Assembly: GCA_029932495.1 (NCBI GenBank)
Contig: JAOZPY010000043.1
Span: 1-11,785 of the forward strand
Direction: 5' to 3'
DNA length: 11,785 bases
DNA from: Desulfobacterales bacterium
GTDB taxonomy: Bacteria; Desulfobacterota; Desulfobacteria; Desulfobacterales; JAFDCJ01
Shown here: in pieces, positions 6,087-11,785 of the stretch
Numbering within the stretch: position 1 is the stretch's first letter
How the letters are laid out: each line of letters starts with the position of its first letter
Position numbers and translations under genes: made by a program
The notes under the pieces: model-generated
Database searches by the model: none
Told to the model about the DNA's origin: nothing
What the model saw: the letters and a program-made list of their open reading frames with translations, nothing else

Positions 6087-7321
6087 GCAATGCTCAACCG
6101 CACGATCGGTTGTCCGGCTTTGACCACGATCCTGCGACGGACATCCTGGTAGCCGTCCCGGCTGCCCACCACCGTGTAAATGCCCGGCCTCAGCTGGAGC
6201 TCATGAACTGCAAAGCGGCCCAGTTTGCCGACCCGGTATACAGCCACCCGGGTTCGGTTGTCCGATTCGATGATCACCCGTACCGGCGTCTGGGCCGTTT
6301 TAACCAGCTGTTGCAGTCGGACAAAACGGGCGTTGAGCTTCGGACCCCGCAAGGCCGTCGTTTCGACCTCAGCGAGCAGCAAAACCGCATTGTGCAGCTG
6401 ACTGTCTGACTCCAGAACATGCGGATTTGCCAGAAAAAAATCCAGACGCTTGGATAGACGTAGCTGCTCAAGGGCCCGGGATTTTCCCTGAATGGCAAAC
6501 TGAATGCTGGCATCCATTTCAAGAACCGCCAGATACGCCTTTAGCGCCTGCTGCCAGTCTTCCGCCTTTTCAGCTGCCCGGGCTTTGCGGCCCAGTTTTT
6601 CCATGCGCTCCAGACGCAGCGCCTGATCCACCTGGGAAAGGGCATCGGCCACTTCGCGGGATTCGGGTTTTATTTGCCTGGCTTGCAACAGTTTGCTGCG
6701 GGCGGCCCGGTAATCCGAGGCGTAAAGCGCCGCCAAGCCTTCGGACATCAACTGCTGAAATCGCCGCCCGGCAATCAAATGCCGCACCCGTTTCAGCGCC
6801 CGGCGCGCCTGTCCGGCATCCGGATCGATTTCTACGGCCTTTTGCCAGTCGGCAAGCGCCCCGCCAAAATCACCGTTTTTCTCATGCTGCCTTGCCGAGG
6901 CCATCAGCTGCATGACGGTTTCAATGGTTTCCCCCCGCTTCCGGCCGCGCTGAGGCGCCGATTTGGCGGCATCGGTCGCTATTTTTTGCTTGACCTCCTG
7001 CCGATCCTGCTTGAGCTGGACCGGGTCTGCCGGCACCGGAGCCCGCTTTTCGGAAGCCGGCGATATTGTTTCTCTTGCCGTGGTTTTCACGGACGAACGG
7101 TTGCCGGGAGACGCTTGTGGTGGTAATGAATTGTCTGCCAGCCAGTGCAGCAGCCATCCGCCGCCGCCAATCAGCAACAGCAGGGAGACAGCCAGCGCCA
7201 AAATTATAACGCGCCCGCGGCGTACGCCGGCAGGCGGGTCCTTTTTATTAATCTCCCCGCCGGGACGCAACGGGGTGATGGTTTCCGCGGCGGGACGCGT
7301 TGATATCTTCTGATCAGGCAT
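6068..7321 (-). CDS. Membrane-anchored TPR protein with PEGA-like C-terminal domain
   Basis: 417 aa. A short cytoplasmic tail with basic RRGR precedes one membrane helix at about 37-61. A linker rich in Pro, Lys and Gln (62-135) leads into helical repeats of TPR type at about 137-170 (NGDFGGALADWQKAVEIDPD), 190-222 (SDYRAARSKLLQARQIKPE) and 243-275 (EDWQQALKAYLAVLEMD). The C-terminus, about 346-413, is a PEGA-like beta module, with LRPGIYTVVGSRDGYQDVRR. By topology the repeats and PEGA domain face the periplasm, like the next gene's product, so the two may bind each other or the same envelope ligand. The gene starts 15 bp after the lipoprotein gene at an ATG with no good Shine-Dalgarno, which suggests coupling to upstream translation, and overlaps the PEGA/FGE gene. 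No catalytic motif is seen; a scaffolding role is inferred. Confidence 0.82.
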   Translation of the reverse strand: MPDQKISTRPAAETITPLRPGGEINKKDPPAGVRRGRVIILALAVSLLLLIGGGGWLLHWLADNSLPPQASPGNRSSVKTTARETISPASEKRAPVPADPVQLKQDRQEVKQKIATDAAKSAPQRGRKRGETIETVMQLMASARQHEKNGDFGGALADWQKAVEIDPDAGQARRALKRVRHLIAGRRFQQLMSEGLAALYASDYRAARSKLLQARQIKPESREVADALSQVDQALRLERMEKLGRKARAAEKAEDWQQALKAYLAVLEMDASIQFAIQGKSRALEQLRLSKRLDFFLANPHVLESDSQLHNAVLLLAEVETTALRGPKLNARFVRLQQLVKTAQTPVRVIIESDNRTRVAVYRVGKLGRFAVHELQLRPGIYTVVGSRDGYQDVRRRIVVKAGQPIVRLSIACRVKI

Positions 7322-7336
7322 AAAGAGGTAAAATAG

Positions 7337-8560
7337 CTAAGGTTCTTCAACGGGTTTGGTTTCACCGTTTTGCAAAGCCGGGACCGGTTCAAAACCGGTT
7401 TCGGCAAAATAGATCTTGCGCAACAGCGCTTTCCACTGCTTGAACTGTTCCTGGGCGGACCCGGTGAGTTCATACTGCTTGCCCTCCAGTTCCATGACCA
7501 CCGGCTTCATTTCGCTGCCGAAAGATTCGCTGAGTTCACCGATGGCCGCTTCGTTGAGCTGCGCCTCTTTGGAAACATTGAACCCGCTGATGATCACCTG
7601 TCCGCCCAGGATGATCATACCAGCGCCAATGGCTCCGAAATTACTGTCGCTGGCCGCCCCCATGACACCGGCGGCGACCATCAAAGCGCCAACCAACTGC
7701 CGGGTCAGCGCCTCGCGTTTAATTTTATGCAGTGCCAGGCGCTCAGTCAGGTTAAGCTGCCGCCAGTTTTCATAGGACGGCCACATCTGGCGATAAAACG
7801 CGTCATAGCGTTCATTCAGGGTGTCCACGTACATGTACTCGCGCTCGCGTATTTTAAGCAGCCGCTGCATCATGGGATCATCATCGGCGGGCAGGCGCCT
7901 GATGGCAAGCGTATTGTTTTTATCTTTCGCCAGGTAGCCGGAAAACGCATCAGGGGCAAATTCCTGGGCAAATTTCAACCTGGCCGTGGTGCGAATCTTT
8001 TTGATAGCGTCGGGAGACAGTTTTTGCTTAAACTGCACCATTTCATTGGCAATCGTATTGTACAAATCCTGGAAGGCGTCCTTTTGCCCGGGTTGGTTCC
8101 CGGTGTAAGAGGCTTCGGTGGCCTCTTGCCGGTAATTCTTTGACAGCCAGGTTCTCCCGGCGGCATCGATCACCTCAATTTTCAAGCCCAGATATTCCCC
8201 GTTGGATTCAAGGATTTCGCCTGTAACCAGCAAATCGACGCTGCTGTCCTCACCCGGTACCACCCGCACCGCGCCCCAGTGTCCGGTGCGTTGCAGCGTG
8301 TTTTTCAAATGCTCCGGGATGAAATTGCCCTCAGACTTGCGGATGTCATTGCTGGTACCCTCCTGCTCGGCTTCTTGCGCTGACAGTTCTTTGCTCTTAA
8401 AAACCACAATGCCCACATCCAGCAACTGGTCCTCGGCGATCTCCTTCTGGGCCAGCAGGATAGAGGTTGTATCCACTTTTTGAGCATGGTAGGTAGCACA
8501 CCCTGACAAAATCATCACGCAGGCGGCGAAAGTCGTAAAATATGAAATGCTGAATTTCAC
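7337..8560 (-). CDS. Putative lipoprotein with glycine-rich hydrophobic segment
   Basis: 407 aa. The signal peptide ends in a lipobox, ILSGC, with the lipidated Cys at residue 21; Ala at +2 argues for outer-membrane sorting in enterobacterial terms. Residues about 45-175 look like an alpha/beta domain (LLDVGIVVFKSKEL; VDLLVTGEILESNGEYLGLKIEVIDA, quoted in parts). Residues 180-285 are mostly charged helix. A glycine-rich hydrophobic stretch at about 289-326 (LVGALMVAAGVMGAAS, then GAIGAGMIILGG) resembles glycine-zipper segments that insert into or span membranes. I do not recognise the family. The start is GTG at 8560, with AGGA (8567-8570) six bases upstream. A 74-bp AT-rich gap separates it from the preceding lipoprotein gene, and the TPR/PEGA gene follows after 15 bp. 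An envelope role, possibly linking the cluster to the outer membrane, is inferred. Confidence 0.8.
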   Translation of the reverse strand: MKFSISYFTTFAACVMILSGCATYHAQKVDTTSILLAQKEIAEDQLLDVGIVVFKSKELSAQEAEQEGTSNDIRKSEGNFIPEHLKNTLQRTGHWGAVRVVPGEDSSVDLLVTGEILESNGEYLGLKIEVIDAAGRTWLSKNYRQEATEASYTGNQPGQKDAFQDLYNTIANEMVQFKQKLSPDAIKKIRTTARLKFAQEFAPDAFSGYLAKDKNNTLAIRRLPADDDPMMQRLLKIREREYMYVDTLNERYDAFYRQMWPSYENWRQLNLTERLALHKIKREALTRQLVGALMVAAGVMGAASDSNFGAIGAGMIILGGQVIISGFNVSKEAQLNEAAIGELSESFGSEMKPVVMELEGKQYELTGSAQEQFKQWKALLRKIYFAETGFEPVPALQNGETKPVEEP

Positions 8561-8588
8561 GAAAATTCCTGAACAACAATAAAATTCA

Positions 8589-8617
8589 ATGAAATATTCA
8601 AATACTCATCTGGTCAA
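8589..8617 (-). promoter_or_regulatory. Possible internal promoter before the second lipoprotein gene
   Basis: On the minus strand TTGACC (8617-8612), 17 bases and TTTCAT (8594-8589) give a good -35 but a poor -10. The AT-rich 74-bp gap and the good ribosome site downstream make an internal promoter possible. Confidence 0.28.
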
Positions 8618-8634
8618 GAAAAAATAGATCAAGC

Positions 8635-9672
8635 TCAACGCTGATTTTTCTTGTATTGATCGTATTCTTCCCAGAGCTTTTTCTTCAACTCGGGATCGGT
8701 TTCTTTTTCAGCCGCTTCGCGCAGCTGCCGGGCCACGATATCGTCATCTTCATAACCGGCCCGTCGTTGTTTGGAGGCTGCAGCACCCGGTCCCTGCCGG
8801 GAGGACTGATTGCCGGAGGCCGTGGCTGAACCGGCGGTTTCTTGATCGGACCTGCTGTCTTCAGATGGTTTGGTTGATGGCGCCTTTTGGGCACGGTTTG
8901 CCGAAGTATCCGCCGCCGCACCGTTTTTGCGCAGCCGTTCAGCGGCTTCAGCGGCCTGCTGGGCCAGGTCCCGCATTGTATCGGCGGATTCGGCCCGGAT
9001 CTCATCCATCTGTTTCAGCAGTACCCCGTCAAATTCATCCAGCGATGCATTGAGCTGACGATCCAGAGCTTTCACTTCATCATCGATTTGCTGCCCGGGG
9101 CTCTGGGTTGCCATCGCCTTGTGCGCCCCGCCGGCGGAGGCGGAATTTTTCATACCCATCGGCCGCCCCGCGTAGGCGGCCTGCATCCTGGCAACAATTT
9201 TTCGATTTTCGGCGACCAGGCCGCGGACACTGTCAAGATAAGTTTCATAATTGCGGATATCTTCCGACGAAGCCTTGCCTGATTTTTTCAACTGATCGAG
9301 TTGCGCGGCAATCCGCTTTTCAGTAACCTCACTGACATGCAGTTTTTCCCGGGCTTCTTCCAGTCGGACCGCGACGGCGCCTGCAGGCAGCGCGCGCTGC
9401 ACAGGCCCCCCGGCCGGAGCGCTGGTTTTCAAATCCGGCGCTTGGGAAGCCGTATTCTTCCCGTCTTCTTTCTGGGCACTCGACGCCGCCTGCGGCACAG
9501 CTTTATTGACCACCTCCGATTTTTCCCGGGTCTGCTGCGCTGCGGGCTGGCCCTGTTCCGAATTCGGCGTCCGCGGCGCACTGTTTTTCGCTGTCTGCCG
9601 CGATCCTGAATGGGCACATGCAGCCACCCACAGGACAGCCGGGAGAAACAACAGAAGGGCGAGGGTTTTCAT
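8635..9672 (-). CDS. Putative helical lipoprotein with conserved-looking C-terminal helix
   Basis: 345 aa. The signal peptide ends in the lipobox VAAC, with Cys19 followed by Ala. Residues 20-95 are low complexity, rich in Ala, Gln, Ser and Lys, and probably a flexible tether. Residues about 100-175 and 195-250 are strongly helical and likely coiled coil (EEAREKLHVSEVTEKRIAAQ; DEVKALDRQLNASLDEF). A second disordered stretch (about 250-300) is rich in Ser, Gln and Thr. The C-terminal 40 residues contain VARQLREAAEKETDPEL and end in charged helix; this looks like the most constrained part. No enzymatic motif is seen and I do not assign a family. It is the first gene of the minus-strand cluster, downstream of a strong sigma70-like promoter. 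The ATG at 9672 has only a weak GGA upstream. It is probably an outer-membrane-anchored structural partner, by inference. Confidence 0.78.
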   Translation of the reverse strand: MKTLALLLFLPAVLWVAACAHSGSRQTAKNSAPRTPNSEQGQPAAQQTREKSEVVNKAVPQAASSAQKEDGKNTASQAPDLKTSAPAGGPVQRALPAGAVAVRLEEAREKLHVSEVTEKRIAAQLDQLKKSGKASSEDIRNYETYLDSVRGLVAENRKIVARMQAAYAGRPMGMKNSASAGGAHKAMATQSPGQQIDDEVKALDRQLNASLDEFDGVLLKQMDEIRAESADTMRDLAQQAAEAAERLRKNGAAADTSANRAQKAPSTKPSEDSRSDQETAGSATASGNQSSRQGPGAAASKQRRAGYEDDDIVARQLREAAEKETDPELKKKLWEEYDQYKKNQR

Positions 9673-9722
9673 CGTTCCAAAATCCCTATGTATGTCTGTT
9701 TTGTTTAATAGATAATTTATTT

Positions 9723-9751
9723 ACAATAAGATTATGTCATTTTCCTGTCAA
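9723..9751 (-). promoter_or_regulatory. Sigma70-like promoter of the minus-strand cluster
   Basis: On the minus strand a perfect -35 TTGACA (9751-9746), a 17-base spacer and the -10 TATTGT (9728-9723) are seen. The predicted transcript starts near 9716, giving a leader of about 44 bases before the ATG at 9672. The surrounding sequence is AT-rich. It probably drives the first lipoprotein gene and, by read-through, much of the cluster. Confidence 0.65.
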
Positions 9752-9852
9752 GCGGCATTGCCGGCGCAGGCCGATTCACATCTTCGATGGGCCCAAATGC
9801 GTCGCCATTAAAAATAATGTTCCAATTAAAAGATGCAAACCTGAGTTCAATC

Positions 9853-9881
9853 TTTACCCGGCTGGTATTTCCTGATATTGT
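9853..9881 (+). promoter_or_regulatory. Candidate promoter of the TPR glycosyltransferase-like gene
   Basis: TTTACC (9853-9858), a 17-base spacer and TATTGT (9876-9881) lie 46 bases upstream of the ATG at 9928. The -10 hexamer is identical to that of the divergent promoter. The match to consensus is moderate (four of six bases in each box). Confidence 0.4.
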
Positions 9882-9927
9882 TCGGCCATAGAGACAACAC
9901 CACCAACCCAGGAAAGCGCAGCTCACC

Positions 9928-11706
9928 ATGTCAACCAACGGGCCGACCTCTGGAAATTTTGAAACCGCCTGGAAGCAGAAACTGCGTCTTCTGTGGCCCA
10001 TCGCTTTGCTGGTCGCTGTCACCGCCGGCGTGTATCTCAACTCCCTGCCCAACGGTTTTGTTTTCGACGACAGGGCCACCATTGTCGAAAATGTTCACAT
10101 CCAGCATCTGGGGAAAAATCTTCCGTCGTTTTTTACGCGTGACTACTATAAAATCGCCCATGGGGAGGCCAGCTATCGGCCGCTGGCGACCCTGTCCTAT
10201 TATCTGCTTTATGCCCTGTGCGACTTAAAGCCCTTCGGGTATCATCTTTTCAGTCTGGCGCTGCACATTTTCAATGTTGTGCTGGTCTATCAACTGGCCA
10301 ATCTGCTGATCAAAAACAAAACCTGTTGCCTGGCGGCGGGCCTTTTGTTTGCCTGCCATCCGGTGCTCACCGAGGTTGTCGACTGTATTTCCTATAATGA
10401 TGACCTGCTGGCGGCATTTTTCTTTTTTCTGTCCTTTCTGCTTTATTTCAAATTGAAAACCAGCGCTGGAAAACGTAATTTGCTCTTTCCGGGTTTATCC
10501 CTGTTGTTTTATCTGCTTGGGCTTTTTTCCAAGGAAATGGCGCTGACCCTGCCCATCATCGTCTTTGTCTGCGACTGGACGCTGAGCAAAACGGATCGCA
10601 GACCGCTCGGATTGGCGACAGCCCTGCAGACAGTCTACGAGCAGAAATATTATTACCTCGGCTATGCGGCAGTCACCCTGTTTTACCTGTGGATCCGATT
10701 TTGGGCCTTGAACAATCCCCAACAGCCGCCCAGTCCAATCTGGGGCAGCCTCCTGCAACGCATCATTTATCTGCCGGTGCTGTTTTTTACCTATATCAAG
10801 CTGATCCTGCTGCCGGTGGTGCTGAATGCAGATTATGTGTTTTCCTACCCTGCCAGTTTTTTTGAAATATACAGCATTATCGCTTTTTTGCTGACCACCG
10901 GCCTGATCGTCTTCAGCTTCTGGGTTTACAAACGGTTGCCGCTGATAGCTTTTGGAATCTGGTGGTTTTTTATCACCCTGCTGCCCGTCTATAATATCAT
11001 CCCGCTGTTCAACCCGATCGCCGAACGCTACCTGTATATTCCCCTTTTCGGCTTCTGCCTGGTGATCGCCGCTTTGATGTCGCTGGTGACAAAACGGATG
11101 AACAGCACAACCGCAGCGATTGTGACGATGTTGCTGGTTTTCATCATTGGGATTTTTTACGCCACGGTTACCATCCACCGCAACAGGGACTGGCGGGATG
11201 GTTACAGCCTGTGGAGCCAAACGCTTGCAACTTCTCCGGACAGCGTCAAGGCCCACGGCAACCTTGCAAGCATCTATCTGGATCGGGGACAGGGGGCAGA
11301 GTCGTTGCGCGAAATCAGAAAAACCCTTGCATTGAACCCGAAAGACTACAAGGCTTACTACAACCTCGGCATCCTGCTGGCCAAACAGGGCCGGTTTGCA
11401 GATGCCATGCAGGCCTATAAAAAAGCCATTGAAAAAAATCCGGCCTGTGCCGATGCCCATTTTAACCTTGCCAATCTTTACAAAGAGCAGAACATGCTGG
11501 CAGAAGCAGCACCGGAATATGAAAAAACGCTTCAAATCGATGGGCAGGATATCCAAGCCCGCAACAACCTGGGCGTTATTTATGCCATGCAGGGAAAACT
11601 GAAAGCCGCAATCAGCCAGTGGGAAAAAGTCCTGGAAATCGAGCCGGGAAATCGGATGGCCCGTGACAATATTATCAAAGCCCGCAAACTGCTGCCGAAA
11701 AAATAA
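9928..11706 (+). CDS. TMTC-like multi-span membrane protein (GT-C glycosyltransferase type) with C-terminal TPRs
   Basis: 592 aa. The N-terminal about 430 residues hold roughly ten hydrophobic segments; the C-terminal 440-575 holds four TPRs (for example NLGILLAKQGRFADAMQAYK, NLGVIYAMQGKLKAAISQWE). Features of the TMTC / DUF1736-like GT-C group are visible: FVFDD (44-48) in the first external loop with the catalytic-type Asp pair, SYRPLATLSYYLL (82-94), YHLFSLALHIFN (105-116), HPVLTEVV (144-151), LFSKEMALTLP (199-209) and AERYLYIPLFGF (365-376). The group's usual R-x-D-L-L region reads NDDLL (157-161). Eukaryotic TMTCs use dolichol-phosphate-mannose for O-mannosylation; bacterial members probably use a polyprenyl-phosphate sugar on an unknown target. 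AGGAAAG (9910-9916) precedes the ATG by 11 bases. It is divergent from the eight-gene cluster; possible glycosylation of a cluster product is speculation. Confidence 0.85.
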   Translation: MSTNGPTSGNFETAWKQKLRLLWPIALLVAVTAGVYLNSLPNGFVFDDRATIVENVHIQHLGKNLPSFFTRDYYKIAHGEASYRPLATLSYYLLYALCDLKPFGYHLFSLALHIFNVVLVYQLANLLIKNKTCCLAAGLLFACHPVLTEVVDCISYNDDLLAAFFFFLSFLLYFKLKTSAGKRNLLFPGLSLLFYLLGLFSKEMALTLPIIVFVCDWTLSKTDRRPLGLATALQTVYEQKYYYLGYAAVTLFYLWIRFWALNNPQQPPSPIWGSLLQRIIYLPVLFFTYIKLILLPVVLNADYVFSYPASFFEIYSIIAFLLTTGLIVFSFWVYKRLPLIAFGIWWFFITLLPVYNIIPLFNPIAERYLYIPLFGFCLVIAALMSLVTKRMNSTTAAIVTMLLVFIIGIFYATVTIHRNRDWRDGYSLWSQTLATSPDSVKAHGNLASIYLDRGQGAESLREIRKTLALNPKDYKAYYNLGILLAKQGRFADAMQAYKKAIEKNPACADAHFNLANLYKEQNMLAEAAPEYEKTLQIDGQDIQARNNLGVIYAMQGKLKAAISQWEKVLEIEPGNRMARDNIIKARKLLPKK

Positions 11707-11708
11707 GT

Positions 11709-11731
11709 CTCAAAAAATTGTCCAATTTGAG
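11709..11731 (+). terminator. Weak hairpin after the TPR gene
   Basis: Imperfect inverted repeat: CTCAAA at the left and TTTGAG at the right, with an extra A-rich bulge and a short loop, two bases after the TAA. No T run follows, so it is at best a weak or bidirectional terminator. Confidence 0.3.
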
Positions 11732-11735
11732 GCTC

Positions 11736-11754
11736 CCTGCAGCAAGCTGCAAGG
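11736..11754. repeat. GC-rich inverted repeat, GCAGC/GCTGC
   Basis: CCTGCAGC and GCTGCAAGG flank a two-base AA centre and pair except for one bulged base. There is no T tract after it. It may be part of a dispersed palindromic intergenic element or contribute to transcript end formation. Confidence 0.5.
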
Positions 11755-11785
11755 AATCTTCCCAGTAAGGAAAATATCTATTTTA

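Noticed and set aside
8617..8653. AT-only inverted repeat AAGAAAAAAT / ATTTTTCTT around the stop codon of the first lipoprotein gene
   Set aside because: The arms are only A/T, the loop is about 18 bases and one arm has an extra base, so a stable terminator is unlikely; chance in AT-rich sequence explains it.
9732..10082. Minus-strand open frame crossing the divergent intergenic region
   Set aside because: Its first half is antisense to the TMTC-like gene, it covers both candidate promoters, and no ribosome site or domain supports it. The intergenic tail reads somewhat protein-like, but I cannot support a gene remnant.
10495..11556. 353-residue minus-strand open frame inside the TMTC-like gene
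   Set aside because: It is a long shadow of the membrane/TPR coding sequence; the translation is compositionally odd and the plus strand carries clear TMTC and TPR motifs.

Overview
The window looks like chromosomal DNA of a Gram-negative, moderately GC-rich bacterium. Two genes encode lipoproteins with lipoboxes, several products are predicted to be exported, and one protein is a TolQ/MotA-type inner-membrane channel. Gene style and the 7-bp intergenic repeats remind me of Desulfobacterota (deltaproteobacteria), but that placement is inference; there is no rRNA or other marker gene.

Layout: positions 1-77 hold a tandem repeat built of 7-bp units. From 86 to 9672 eight genes run on the minus strand. 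In transcription order (right to left) they are: a helical lipoprotein (8635-9672); a second lipoprotein with a glycine-rich hydrophobic stretch (7337-8560); a membrane-anchored TPR protein with a PEGA-like C-terminus (6068-7321); a membrane-anchored protein with about five PEGA modules and a formylglycine-generating-enzyme (FGE)-type domain (3963-6086); a small secreted protein (3591-3941); a TolQ/ExbB/MotA-family channel protein (2609-3442); a cytoplasmic Hsp70-like protein with an FHA-like C-terminus (1167-2585); and a VWA protein with a TolR-like N-terminal helix (86-1177). Spacing is tight or overlapping except for 74 bp at 8561-8634 and 148 bp at 3443-3590. The longer gap carries a heptanucleotide repeat and two quasi-palindromes. 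A good sigma70-like promoter (TTGACA-N17-TATTGT) sits upstream of the first gene. On the plus strand, divergently transcribed, is a large multi-membrane-span protein with C-terminal TPRs that resembles the TMTC / GT-C glycosyltransferase group (9928-11706). Two inverted repeats follow it.

Working model (inference): the channel protein and the VWA protein form a proton-motive-force-driven TolQ/TolR-like unit. The periplasmic working part of the TolR-like partner would be a VWA adhesion domain instead of a peptidoglycan-binding or TolR domain. The Hsp70/FHA protein would be its cytoplasmic partner. The PEGA/FGE, PEGA/TPR, small secreted and lipoprotein products would form the envelope-facing part. 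Both the Hsp70-like and FGE-like domains lack residues that normally define activity, so they may act as binding scaffolds. I do not recognise the whole set as a named system.
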